Shown here piece by piece: positions 1-14,100 of a DNA stretch of 64,000 nucleotides. The stretch comes from Ceriagrion tenellum. Taxonomy: Eukaryota; Arthropoda; Insecta; Odonata; Coenagrionidae. The first letter of the stretch is position 1, and each line of letters starts with the position of its first letter. The DNA lies in contig OY720636.1 in the NCBI GenBank assembly GCA_963169105.1, positions 140,483,747 through 140,547,746 on the forward strand. The letters run 5' to 3'. The translations under genes were made by a program, and so were the position numbers. The notes beneath the pieces are model-generated. The model searched no databases, was not told the origin of the DNA, and worked only from the letters and a program-made list of their open reading frames with translations.

Positions 1-2181
1 CACCCAAATGTAGCATTCATAAATCTATATCACTTAACAAATTAACCACAAGAGCTACATTCATCTTTGAGAGCTATGAAGCCAAGATGCTATTTTTAAT
101 GTTGTCTTGCAATTACACATCCTATATGAGGATAGGGGATGAGGTGAAGACATTGATTAATATAACGGGGCCTAAGGTTTGGAAAAAATAAAATGCACAC
201 TGAAAGTGAAAAGAGTGAATGCAAGATGGAGGAACTTGACTAGAAAACGACAAAAATTAAAGGATAGAGCTTGAAAAAAAAAATGAAGGGATGAATTTAT
301 AAATAAAAGATTGGGATAAAAGAGTCCCAGAAATATCAAATTCAGCCCACGAAGCCAGTCAAAATGGCTTGAATTATTAATAGAAGACTGAACTATTACT
401 TGGGTGACTTTCAAATGGATTTAAAAGGTAAGAAAAGCGATAGGAGACCAAAAGCAAAGTGGAGGAAATGTATATTACAGGCTTTCAGATGTTAAGGTCA
501 TACGTGGGATGAGAGTGTGGATAAGAGTGGTGGACAAATATCAAAGCCAGCGACCATATTTTAAAACAGTAATGGCTGAAGATGATCACCAGCAGTGAAT
601 AAATTAAAGAAAAAATCAATCCAATCGAGAACTGTGACTTAACTTTTTTCACTTCATTTAAGGATTTAGATAGCAATGCCTTGATATTTTTTCTCAACCA
701 TTTCAGACTATAAGTATTATCATCAAGTATTAAGAGTATCCAGTTTATTTCAATTCAAAAAGCTTGCTCTAATTAATTCGTAATGGTCAAAATATTTTTC
801 GCCCATTTGAGTATTTTATTAATTTACTAAGCTAAAAATTTTGACATTAATTTTCTTAAGATTTCCAAGCTGGAGTTCAACCTGATATTGAAGAGTAAAA
901 ATGGCAGAGCCTGATGCTGGTCCACCACAACCACAAGATGCACAATTATCCTAACTTGGGGCATTCATGTGAGTCGAACATGTAAAATAAAAAAATGTGG
1001 ATGTAAAAACTCTCATAGCTTAAATTTAATTGACTTTCGGCCTAAGAGTCAATTAAAGCAAACCTATGACTAGTGTCAGCTCTGCGCACCAGTTACCAGG
1101 TGAAATATCCAGAATGAATGATTTTACCCACCAGCAAACCCAGTGTAACATGAAAAACATGCATACTAATGGATATCCAAATCTAAATTTGATTGCTACA
1201 CGAGCAAATGAAAGAAAGAATTCAACTGACGGTACAAACTGCCGCATCCTTCGAATTATGCTGGAATCATTACATAACTTAATCTACATTTGATTACTAC
1301 ATGAGCAAATGAAAGATTAAAGTCTACTGATGGTCCAAAATGCTGCAGCCTTCGAATTAGGCTGGAACCATTATGTAACTTAATGTGTGCTGTCCACATA
1401 CAAAGGGTGATTGCCCAACAAAAGACCCACTTTGAGGCCCTTATGACCCCTGTGGCATTTTTTTTAATTTAGCCTATTGCCGTCCCAGTGGACTCAAATA
1501 CCAACCAGTGCAAAATTTCAAAATAATATGTCAACTGGTTTTCCCATTAAAAGTGGACGGGCAGCTAACAGACAGAAAAGGTGATTTAACTTTACCAATA
1601 TAGATTCATTAGGTTCGACATATGTATTCGTAAGGTTCAAAAAAGATAAGTCAGGCATACCAAGTTTCATTAAAATAAAATGGCATTCTGTCATGATTCC
1701 CAACCTGAATCTGTGGAGCATCGCCTGAGATATTCTTACTTTATATGGAATGGAAGATACTTTAAGCAAGCAGAAATACAAGCCATTGAAGTCTGAATAG
1801 AATGCTTAAAAAAATGAAGGAGAAGAAAAAGAAGCCTAAAGAAGACACACGTAAGAGCTGCATAAGCAAGGGAATAAATTTAAAAAAGAAAAAATAAACA
1901 AAATGGGGGTTGGAATTGGGCGTAAGGAAGCTGCACGTAAGAAGACTTATTTATGACATTAAAAATGCTTAATGACAGAATTGGAAAAAATGCCACCAAA
2001 ACATGAAAAAGGGACCAAAAATAGGAAAAAAATATTTGGATTCAAAGGGAATTTGGAAAGACAGTCAACTTAACCCATAAAAACTGGAATCAATCCACAG
2101 AATTTTAAAAAAAATATCAGATATGCAAAATGCCTTAACCATCAAGGGTAAACAGGAAAGCAATATTCACAGCATTTTAAC
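1..2181. other. Intergenic DNA, no gene seen
   Basis: AT-rich sequence beyond the 3' end of P5CDh. Reading frames are short and match nothing I know. The only structure I can support is a 101-bp diverged tandem duplication at 1180-1381. Confidence 0.5.
1180..1381. repeat. Two diverged 101-bp tandem copies
   Basis: Copies at 1180-1280 and 1281-1381 share the same order of words (AATCTA-ATTTGATT, GAGCAAATGAAAGA, CCTTCGAATTA, GCTGGAA, TAACTT) with many substitutions. This is an old local duplication. Confidence 0.75.
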
Positions 2182-2381
2182 NNNNNNNNNNNNNNNNNNN
2201 NNNNNNNNNNNNNNNNNNNNNNNNNNNNNNNNNNNNNNNNNNNNNNNNNNNNNNNNNNNNNNNNNNNNNNNNNNNNNNNNNNNNNNNNNNNNNNNNNNNN
2301 NNNNNNNNNNNNNNNNNNNNNNNNNNNNNNNNNNNNNNNNNNNNNNNNNNNNNNNNNNNNNNNNNNNNNNNNNNNNNNNNN
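2182..2381. other. Assembly gap (200 N)
   Basis: Exactly 200 undetermined bases, typical of a fixed-size scaffolding gap. The true distance and content are unknown, so linkage of 1-2181 to the rest depends on scaffolding. Confidence 0.98.
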
Positions 2382-4747
2382 TGCAATCAAAATGACATCA
2401 TAAACACATTAACCCTCATCACAAACATAAAGAAACTGTCAAAGGTATCATGCAAGCAAATCATACCAGGATAGTCTTCAGCCACAAATGAACAAAGACT
2501 ACAAAGTAAGTAGAAATGTGATAGGGGATTAGAAGTTGCTAGCTCAGCCAGATTCAGAGACCTCGAGTCCCTTCACCCACTGATGCTATCTCATCCTTGA
2601 CTCCATTCCTCCATCCTCACCATTTCCATCATCTACCGATAAATCACACGGTTTGATACTACAGAGAATTGACACCAAGCTCAATGATTTTTTAAAAAGT
2701 CTTCCAGCAGTTTTATTTGAACCAATTCTGAGACACAAGCCATTTGAAATGTCAGAAATGGAAGCAAATTCTTTGCACAACAGACACAGGAGAGAAGATA
2801 CTTTCTGAAGTGTAGCAGAGATCACAGGGAGCTCAGACTAGAATTTAAGGAATTTTATGACTGCAGTAACTCCTTACATACCTCTCTGGAAGGTGGACCC
2901 TATAAATAAGTAAGGCATGTATTATGTAAAGGAAGTTTAACTGGCCAAACTGAATAATGAAACCGAGCAACTTTCTGCAAAATATAATATTAACTTTCAA
3001 CTGGGGTTTCATAGTTGATGCATCCTCTTCAGGTGACAAGTGGTGCTAAGTGCGTAAAATTCATACAAATTTGGGGGAGGAGGACCTGTTTCATGTAACA
3101 CTTTTCTCACGCATGATCACTTTTGGTGAAAATATACTACCCATGCATAGGTAACTTCATGAAGTTCTTGATTTTTCACGGGAGATTCCTGCTCGATGCG
3201 ACTAAACAGCTGTAAAAGACACAGTCTCCTCCACTGCTTCTTATATTGGCAATCCATCCCACGACTATCTGTAGTCTTTGCAGGCCAAGCATATTTATGC
3301 ATAATATTATGAATCACAACAGTTAGTACAATAGTGCACATATAGCTTTGGGAACCCCCACCCCTCCTTGCACTTTCTCATGTACACACAGCCTTCAAGC
3401 TTGGTTGATTTATATATCTAGGGTTTAAGGAAGGCTATATCAGCCCTGGTATCCTTTTTAACGCCATATTCCGCAAGGTTCTTAAATGAATCAGGCCCAA
3501 TCATTGATGGCACATAATGCTGTGAACAATGAATGCTGAAGATACAAATGCATTTTATAATAGACAGAGAATAGTTTATTTTACTCATCACAAATTTCTA
3601 TCACATTAGTATGCTCTAATAATGAAGTTGTAGTCTTTTTTTCAATGAATACTTGAATCTAGAGGGTGGAAAAAAAATACCCATAAGAATTTGTATGGTG
3701 TGTTGCATAACATCTTATAGATGTTACTATTAGATCATAAAAATGAAGTCATGAGGGAAAATTAATGATAAAATAATGAGACTACAATGTCTAGTAACTA
3801 TAACTGCATGCATGAGCAAAGTTTTTTGCCTTTTTCCACGGGTACCACAGTATTTCTCTGAAGCTGAAAAATAACTATGGAACCATCACGTTGCAGGTGG
3901 TGTAAGGTCTTCAACAAATGTGCTAATTCAGCAATGATAAGAGGAACATAATCTCATCCCTGATTGAAATACAACAGTATTATTGATCTTTGGTTTAAGA
4001 GTTATTTAATTTGACAGTAAACTTGTTTTTCATCAACAAGTGCACAGACTAACAACTTCTATATCTGACAATGAGACAATTAAATGAGGAGGGCCAGAGG
4101 AACATTATGTACGTTGACCAGTGAAAATGAACATTCCTTTGATTGAGGTTATGAAATATTAGTTAAAATGACAACACACAATTATATTAAAACTTTTATT
4201 ATGGACAATGAGTGACCAGATCTTAAAAATTTACTTTAGCAGGATGGAAGAGTTCAGAAGGAGCATGTAATAATGCATAACACAGACTGTGACCAGTATT
4301 GCTAATTATCGAATCAATTGTACAAAATGATAAAATAATATCATCACAAAATTTCTGAAACAATATCTGAATCAGAAATAATATGCTTACCTTGTTTCAA
4401 GTTTATGTGATTTATAATTCGGTGAGAAAGTGGTCACAGTTTGAGAGTATCCTTTACCATACATTCAAGTTTGTCAAAACAAGGTAATAAAATTGCAACA
4501 ATATAGAAAAAATCAAAAATAGATATTATTGTCAGTAATACTCCAAGGAACTACAAACAAGGTACATAGTAAGCTCACTTTGTTCAACAGTAACTGTCAA
4601 AGTAAAAATACTGGTTTAAAAGTTGTACGATGAATGACCCCTTTTTCAACAAATTACACTTTTACAGGTCTACTTTCAGTATAAACCTTTGAGTAATACT
4701 TAATACAGGTTTTGTATAATGAATACCATAACTATTCACAATTTTAA
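2382..4747. other. Intergenic DNA downstream of P5CDh
   Basis: AT-rich, with no recognisable coding segment, RNA gene or well-delimited transposon. Confidence 0.5.
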
Positions 4748-4753
4748 TTTATT
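4748..4753 (-). terminator. Candidate polyadenylation signal of P5CDh
   Basis: AATAAA on the minus strand, about 280 nt after the stop codon, makes a reasonable 3' UTR end. Such hexamers are common by chance in AT-rich DNA, so this is only a candidate. Confidence 0.35.
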
Positions 4754-5033
4754 GGCAACATTCAGATATTAATGTTTCAATTTAAAAAGCTTGTTCAGAA
4801 CTATTACTCTGGTTTGTAATACTAATCAAATCTTTTTTAGAGTGAAATTGATGTATGGGGTCCACGGATAATATTACTTGACATATATTGCCTTTCTGGT
4901 CACACTTGAAGCCAGTCGCTGGCTTCAGCTTAAGGCACCAATTCACATACTCCCGCATCATATACAGATCCACAGCTGTATATCACAAATAACAATGCCA
5001 CATATTTAAAATAAATGCTTTGTTTTACAATAC

Positions 5034-5149
5034 TCAGTTCTCCATGTAAGGATATTTCCAGTCTCTGAGAGGAGTGAAAGTCTCCTTAATGGCTTGTGGT
5101 GAAGTCCATCTCAGCACGTAGTGCGGCCCACCAGCCTTATCATTTGTGC
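5034..5149 (-). CDS. P5CDh: P5CDh coding exon 12 (stop codon)
   Basis: Acceptor TTGATAG. It encodes residues 531-568, beginning GTNDKAGGPHYVLRW and ending KYPYMEN, then TGA at 5034-5036. Its first 25 bases and the adjoining intron are duplicated in broken form about 670 bp away. Confidence 0.96.
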
Positions 5150-8100
5150 CTATCAACGAGGAAAATAATTCCATCATAACTTAACACAAAGGATGTGATA
5201 ATAAGAGAGAGATGAACACTGTTAGGCCACATTGTACTTACAAAAGAAAATTTTTCTTTCCTTTCTACTTTATATAGAAGGTTTTTTTTTACGAGTGATA
5301 ACATCTGAAGCAGATGGGTGAGAGATTTCAGTAACAGTAAATCCTTTTTTAGCTTGATGTTAAGTTCCTCGAAATTGTCAGGTCTCGTAAAATCACACTA
5401 TACGAAACAATTATGTGATGGAGAATATGGAGTTTTGTTCCCTTAATCTCACCCTATCTTTAGTGCAGTAGGATATTTATTAACAATTCAGTACCTGGTA
5501 TTGCACAAAATAATTTCATACATATCTAACCAAAGATTTTTCAATTTCTTCTTTAAAAAGAACTCTAGTTTAGTCAAAAAACCTTTTTCCAAGTGATAAA
5601 TTTCTCCTCAACATATATATCATTTAAATTTTATAGATTACATTTACATAAGACTGTGTTCACAGAAATACGTCCTTCAGAACAAGATGTAAGGCTGCAA
5701 GAAAAACTAAACCAAGGCTGATTTTGTAGTTCGCCAAACAGCAGCTAAGATCCTGAAAGTGAAGGTTCTCATCACAAAGGAAGTTTAAGGAGGTGGGGCC
5801 CACCAGTCATCATTTGTGCCTATCAATAAGTAGAATAATTCATTCATAACTTAACACAAAGGATGTGGTAATAAGAGAGAGAAATTAACACTGCTAGTTT
5901 AAGGTAGACTCACCAGTAGACAGGATCATGCACCACATGAATCACACATGGCATTTTAGAGGATTCTAAAAGAACATTGCTCACCTTGGGGGAATTTGGA
6001 ATTGACCTCTATTTCTTTTGGTAGCAAATGCACGGCAGGCTTTAACTTACATTCTTAATAAGAACTGGAAGAAACTGATGGCACAAAGAGCACACACAGC
6101 CCAGAAAAAATAATGTACTGGTTTAGAATAAGAGAAATATAGAAGTGATACTGCCATACATCAGTTTCTCCTCCTAACACATCCCACCTACTCGTATCTC
6201 CCTCAGATACATGGCTATTGTTCTTTTCAAATGACTTGGCACATGAGAATTTTTGTCAGCACCTGCTTATTATCATGTGAGAGGAGAAATCTGTGTAATG
6301 AGCAAGGTAAAGGAGAGGTGAATGTCAGCAAGGCATGTCCATACCCACGCGAGTTGGAATGAAGGCTTCAAGCAAGTGCTTAAGCGAATGTGCAGAATGT
6401 GTGGCACCAGAGCAAGCAAAGAGCAGACCTTTACACGACAAAAGACAGAGTAAGACGAAGGAAATTCCCCACCCAAACTCCCATTGGTTACCTCATGATC
6501 ACACGACTGGCCTCAGGCTCCTCCTCCTGGTTGGCCCCACCTACCCACCTGGTTGGCCCCACCTACCCACCCGCCAAGTCATTTGAAAAGAAGTACCGTA
6601 ATTTTCCGTGTATATTACGCTTTTTTTCTGTGAAAATTCGTCAAAAAAGTAGGGTGCATTATACATGGTTACCAACATATCGCATTTTTATTCGGGTCGT
6701 AGATCACATTGGAAGAAATCTCAAGCGGATTTATAAGTATTCGATTTTACAATTTTTAATAAAAAATGCAGAGAATCAATTTCATTTATTTTTTTTAAAA
6801 CAAAAATTTACAAGCAGTTCCTCTTGTCTTTAGCACTGTTAGCACGGAATCCTTCGAATTCAAAATCACTACCCTTGCTTGATTCAAACAGTTCGTGCAA
6901 AACACTGACATCACGCTCGCTGGCAGAATATATTGCGTCGCCTAGAACAACATATTTGTCGTCCTCATCGTCTACTATGCATTCTTCATCCCTAAGCAAA
7001 TCATCATAGGACGCATGTATGTATATTACACTCGTGAGGCAGTATTTTTTAAAACCTTGCTTAATCACAGATGAATCCATGGCATCCCAGGACTCTTTAA
7101 TCCACTGACAACTTAGTGATAACTCCAGTTTCTTTGGCTTTTCTGAAGATATCAAAAAATTTGGTCTGGAATAAAGCGACTCATTCCACTTTTTATGCAT
7201 CTGTCTAAAACGGATGGTAGCAACTGACATCCATCACCTGCAACTGGCCTGTCATCCCTCCAGGAATAACGATGAGATCTCTGCCATTTTCATACAATAT
7301 ATTCTTGATCGATGGCATCTAAATGCATCTAGAACCAACATATGACATCTACAAACTGCATCTTTGCACTACACATTTCACAGCCAATCTTTGGTCGAAT
7401 TTTCATCCATCCAGCCTTTTTATTTGTGCGTACGAGCATACTCTGCGGCCATATAACATTTTCTTTTAAATATTACACAGAAATGTAACATCTTCAAATT
7501 ACAGAGTAACGCGTCTTCTGCTAGTCAATCTGACAGAATTTGAAACGAATGGACATAAAGTGAGGTGAATTGAATACAAACATAGGTACTTTTTAGTGAC
7601 AATGTAGCAATTCTATTATTTATTGACAAAAATTTCTAGAGACACGCATGGAAGTTTTGGAGGGGAAGAACCTACTACAAATAGATCGTCACATTGAGAA
7701 AAATGGGGTATGTAAAAGCAAGGGGAAAAGCCATCCATATGCAGTATTACCGCTTGCGCAGTGATCTTTCCGGCGCTGGACAATGGTATAGAACATGTAG
7801 AATGCCATTTTCAAAAAGAGGACTGCATATTATACATGGTGATAAGCAAATTCTTACACTGCGCTCGCCATAAGGAGGAGGCATATTATAATCAGAAAAT
7901 TACGGTATAGCATGACTCTCTTCCTGATATAAGAATAAATGTAAATAGATTTGGCATCAAAAAGATGACATATTTGATGATTTATATTATAAATTCATTG
8001 AAAGAAACAGGTTAACTTCAGAATAATCAGACACAAACTGATTCCTACCAACAGAATAATTCTAATTTTCTCTGATCAAATAATTCTCACCACCTGTTTC

Positions 8101-11100
8101 TGCTGTAACATTAGCTTTAAAATATGATTCATGCTAACCAATTAGGCTGGCAGAAACTTGACATGCACCAATTTCAGTTCAATATGCTGGAAGTTTAGGA
8201 TATCTTTCAGCGAGACCTATTATAGTTTTAGTGTATGTCAAGCACTGAAGGAAAGAGGAGCCCCACATACAAGAAATAGTTAACAACATTTAGAGTAAAT
8301 GAATGCCAATCTCAACCATATAAGAATTTTTACCAACTCCAACATTCTCCTTGAAAGCATGGGTAATATGTTAGAAGAGATTCTATAGAGGAGGAATATT
8401 AGGAGCCTTGGATAATTGGAAAGTGTGAATGAAGCAATGTACAAGTGCATAAGATGAGAAGGTGGTTTGTAATAATAGGGCATTGTGGAGGGAACTACGG
8501 AAAGATAATCAGAAGTTTTTCAGGGCCTAAGCAAAATACATAACTTTTTGACTTTGCTTATCCCAGAAGGGAATGATAGGTTGGGCATACACACATATTC
8601 TACTAAGGGAATGCCCAATGTTACAATAAGGAATGCCAAGAGTAGAATAGGATTTCATTCCATAGGGGTCAGGTAAATTTTGGAGAAACTACTAACCTGA
8701 ACTCCTGCCTCCGCCAAAGGGCTGCTGCCCAACAACTGAACCCGTTGACTTGTCATTCAAGTAGAAGTTTCCAGCAGTCATCTTGAAATCATCCAACACT
8801 CTTCGTTGGAATGCCCTAGTGAATTCAAAAGTAAGATAAATACGATATCTTCGAATATCTCATAAAATCTAATGCCAACATTGCAGCCTGACTGTATGAC
8901 TATTACTAGAGGTGCTTCCCATCTCCCTCAGTTTGATTTTATGACCCCAGTTTGCCAACACCACAGACCATTCCTTTGCAATTAACTTCTGAGTGAGTTC
9001 AAAATGGTACTAAATATATAGAAAATAGAAAAAAATCACGGAATTGGCAACAAGTGTTAAGTTTCACTGAAGTGTTAAGACCTGCAAGCAGTGACTGAGG
9101 TAGATGTTATGGAACAATATTTGACTTATGTCACAGTATAATGATTATCTCTAGCCATTGAGAAATTCACCATATGGTGTGTGGGCGTAGATCACCCGAT
9201 TTGCCATTTTCTAAGCCAACACATGCACCACAAAAGATTGTTTGCTGCTTTTTGTCAGTTTTGACTGCTCCAGGATTGAAAAATTTTCTCAGGGAGTTTG
9301 AAAAAATTGAGTTTTTAACAGCAAGATCACCTTGTCAACTATTGACTTTTTCATGCCAGAAAAATTAAAAAAATTTTACACTGACATCCATCATACTATT
9401 TGGTTCATCTCAAAGAATATTGTAAAATTAACTCTAAATGAGAAATATGTTCTCTGATACATTTGATCTCCATGCTGGTATGGTGTTTGTGCTTAATAGG
9501 TATCTCACCATTCCCACCAGATCACTGAGTAAACACAAGTAAACTTTTTTCTATACTTATTGCCTTATTACATGTACGTACCCTTTTATGTTCTTTATTC
9601 TATGAGTGGAACGTAGGTTCTTATCAAGGTGGACATTAAACAGAATTCCTCATTTAAATCAATTCAATTTAATTTTTATGATATAAAACAATAGTCACCT
9701 TCAAAGATCTCCCCATTGAAGTGAATGCACTTGTCCAACCTTGAATTCCAATTGCAGAAACTTTTTTTAAATCTTCTCTGATGCCTATTAGGGCCCTAGG
9801 CATTTTTTGATTCAACTCAACAGGTTGATGCGATGCCTTGTGTAAGGAAGATCAACAATCAATGTTTCCCTTCTTTTGAAGTGGGTAAACCACTTGTAAA
9901 CTTGGGTTTTTCTGAAAGCATCCTATTGCTAAACACACCAATATAATGACAGTTTCCAAAGCTTTTTTCCTTAGCAGGATGCACTATTTCATGGCTACAC
10001 ATGGTTCATGAGAATCCCCCATGTTAAAAAATGCCACTTGCACAAAACACCTCTTAAAACAATTCATGGACCCTTCACACAACCTCTTCTAGTGTACCGC
10101 TTGAAATACTAAATGCATGAAGGTTCGGATAACAGTGGAAAAATTTCATACTACAAACAGGTCACGCTTGGGAGCATGATTCTGGTTTCTTGTGGGTCCC
10201 CTTTGTACATGTGCAGTATGCAACAGCGGAGGAGAAAAAGTTTCTAATCAGCAGTTCCTTATTATTATCTTTTCAAGTACTATAATAAAGATATCAGACT
10301 ATAAATTAAAGGGTATATTCAGAAGATAACTTGCTCAAAGATTGATTTCATGCAGGCAGGTAGCATGTCCGATATAAAAGCAGTGACCTAATCTACATTT
10401 TCAGCCTTCCCATAGAAAACTTAGGGTGTCGATTAACTTTTCGTTTCCAAACAACTTTTCTACTTTCTAAATTTATATTCCAAATTACAAAATTACCCTT
10501 CCTAAATTTATAGACTTTAATTTGTCAGGCATTGATTTGTAAACAATTAGCAATTGTGCAAAAAGTGTTGCACCTACTGACCCCATCCTGAATTCACTTC
10601 ATTCAGTATGGAAGTTCTACAACATCCCATTCTTACAAGCAAATGCTGTTAGAATTATTAATTGCTCATTATACATGTAAGTATTTTCATTGATTTTTTT
10701 GCATCTCCTGGAGCAACAAATTAATAACTCCAACAGAGGGCACATTTTCTATGTATTTTTATTCTTTAAATTTCATCTCTTTGAAGTACAGAGATCTAAA
10801 TAGTAGTTTCTGTGGAAACACACTACTTTTTGGCATCTTTGACCATAGTTTATCACAAAACAGGGGAAAATGGTGAGAGGGTTATTAGTGTTTATTTTCA
10901 TCAAGCTGTCTTTTATATGATTCATCTATCACCAACATGCGTCAGTTCTCTGACCACCAAATGTTATAGTAGTCGTCGTAATGGAGATATATTATATTAT
11001 AGTGAAACTTCTGTGAAGCAGCTTCCCACTGTGTAGATTCTAATTCACCTGGTTTACAAATTGGCACCAAGCTTTGTCAAACATGGCATGAAACTTCATT

Positions 11101-14100
11101 TTATGCGGTTTCCACTGGAGGCCATTTTCACCATTTCTCCCAGTAAGAATGAACTTGATAAAAATGACTGCACGATATTAGCAACTGATTTTACTTCACA
11201 ATAAAGATCATTTTATGCGAGAACCGACCCTCAGAAACCAGCACAAAAATTTTTTACAGTTTATTTTTTATACTCTTTCTCTCCTCAATTCTGAAGCTGG
11301 GTCTTTGTTGGAATCAAATTGTGTCATTGTTTCTACACAATCTTCACCATATTCTGCATCAATCTCATACACAGTATCTCAACATTTGATGCTATGCCTA
11401 TATGTTATATGGAACTGCAAATACCTAATTAGGTGTACCTATCTGGTTGGATACACCTACAAAGCACATTTTCATGCAAAGAACTTACTTCGTACTGACA
11501 TGAAAAACACAGAGGTAGAAAAAAATAATCTTAAACAATTAACAATGTACAAGTAAAATGGCCAGCTTCTTGTTTTGACCTGCTATTACACAAGAAATAC
11601 AGTAGAAACTTGAAATTACAAAGTCGACAGGACCAGAAAAATCGGCATTTCGTAATATCGAATTTCATATGAATGAGTATCTATCAAGAGAATCACGATG
11701 ATGCTATTTTTTTCTTTTTTCCTTAAATTACGGCATACTCTCACGATGCACTCGCATGATTTACGAAGTAACAATTTATGACAGTTAATTTATAATTTGT
11801 ATTCATACCAACAGGGTGCAAAAGGTTGAACACAGCTAACTTGTCTGAGGTTGACACTTCCGATTTTCGGGATTTCCGCCACGTCGTTCCATATTTTCGC
11901 TGTGGAAATCCCGGAAATTGGAAGAATCAACCTCCATCCAAGTCGTGTGGAAATTTACATCTTAACAATTACCTTTTCGTTTTTTTCAACGAGTAAGAGA
12001 TTAGGCAATCAAGCATCTTTGCAAAATTTTTGCTCATTTTTCTATTTTATTTCTTAACTAGAGAACTTTTAACTCTGGCGAGAGCGATGTATTGCAATAC
12101 CAGTAATATTGATTTATGCATACACTACGGTAGCGTGTGACTTGCGTGATCATTCGCACCGGATATAGAAATTAGAGGAATATATTTTCAATAGAAGAAG
12201 ATCATATGCTCCGTGTCGGTCATAATATATGTACCTATACTAAGCTTAGATAGTGAAAATATTCTCTCACGGATTCTATGCCATGCATGCATGTTATGTA
12301 CTTTGTACAAAAAAATGGCATGCCCATTGATTTTGCAAAATAATAATTGCTCTTCTTTGGATTCAGCTAATTAGTGCATGGTTATTTCCGAGATGATGGA
12401 GCTGAAAGAAGAACCTCTAAAGGAGTCCTGCTAAATGTATACCTCCTTTCAAAAGTATACTGCACAAGCCACACACTTCAACGGTGAAGGTGAGATAGTT
12501 CCTTTTACACTTAATCAGCTACTAACAATGCTAATATTACAAATCAATAATTTTAGCTTTTCACTCTACTATGCACAAGCTTCAGTTGTGGTTCTCTTCA
12601 GATTAGGTCGCCTGATCTTTATTCATTAAATCTCAGACTTCATATAAAGATTCGGTATTGCATTAACACATGGGATATTTTTGCTTATGGTTTTTTCTCT
12701 GCTCACGATCAAGCAAGGAGATTTTTGTCTGAATCTGCTGTCATGCCCTCCTTTCCCCTTCGCTGTGGGGGTTACTCCATTCCCCTCCTCACAAAAATAG
12801 CTGCAAGACCCATGGCCTCGGGAGTATATCACATCACTAGGGAGGTTGATTTAGCTGGAAGTCAAGGCCAAGGAATGCGAGCGAAGAATAAACAAGGAAT
12901 GAATAACCAGCTTAATGCCCAATAGTCACATCTTGTCTTCATCCTCTCTTACCTCAATCGGCTGCGTCAGCAGAGAGGGAGGACATGACTCTGGAGAGAG
13001 GGGGCTTTTATCATGAATCAAGATATATCCACAAAACAATATTTTGGTGGTGTTAGACCCTTTGGCTTGCACAGATGACTTGACAATAAGGGGGGGGTGC
13101 TTCTTAAAGGACCCAAGAGTTGGTATGGGGGGTCTGCAGAGTCGGCTGGGGACATCGCATCCTGACCTAATATTCAGTGGGTGGGAGGAGGGGGGATACG
13201 AAGGGGCCTGATCTTCTGGAGGACCAGCACGGGAGGCTTAGGTGTGAGGGGGATGGCTCGTGCCCATGCGTGAGGCGGGTGGGCTTGAGCAGGGAAAGAG
13301 GAAAAGGAGGGTCACTTGAGGGAGAAATATGACCAGTGTGGGAAGGAAGGGAAGCAATTGATAAGTTCGCTGCAAGTGAGAAAGAATGGTGATGGGGCGA
13401 GTAAGCCGAGGTATCGAAGCAGTGGAGATGGAAAGCTGGGTGAATTTTTCTGGGGTTCTGGGTAGGGACAAAGAATATGGGAATGTGGTATCTTCACTCC
13501 GCTTCAGGTGGAGTGAAGATACTGTGCAAGAGGCGCCTAAAGAACGCTGCAGTGACCCATCATCATTCGTAAAAACGAGTAACTTTTTCACACCGGGACC
13601 AAAAACCGATTCCATTATTTCGTTCGCAATTTCAAAATTACATTATTTCATAATAGCAAAACTTCATTATTTCGTAATAGCACATACTGTTACATGCATT
13701 TAGATACTCTTTTCGCCGGGACTGAGGATTTTGCTTCGTATAATCAAAATTTCGTAATTTCAAGTAACTGGAAGCACTGTACCAACTTGGCACAGTACTT
13801 CACCAGGAACCCCCATGCTACTTAACCCCCCACCTTTTCAAAGCAGTATTCCCTTTCTTATTACCCTTGATCCTATTCCAGGGAGGTATTCCACTCTCAA
13901 CACCCTCCTTCCTATAGTCAGTATCAACCAGGATACTTGAAGTATCAGCTATCTTCCCCACGGCACCTCATTCCCTTTTTTCACCATCTGCCTATCCAAA
14001 GACAACAAAGAAATGCGAAGGATACACGATCTTCCTCAGGCCCCCAATTTCATTTTTCTCTGCAAACTGTCCCCTGATATTAGTGACTTTGCTCAGGAGA

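Noticed and set aside
4782..4973. 63-codon minus-strand frame just after the P5CDh stop
   Set aside because: It lies in the probable 3' UTR and has no similarity or splice link to the gene.
13238..13703. Overlapping frames of 105 to 125 codons on both strands
   Set aside because: They lie in C/T- and G-rich repeat sequence within a probable Tigger-like element and resemble no protein.
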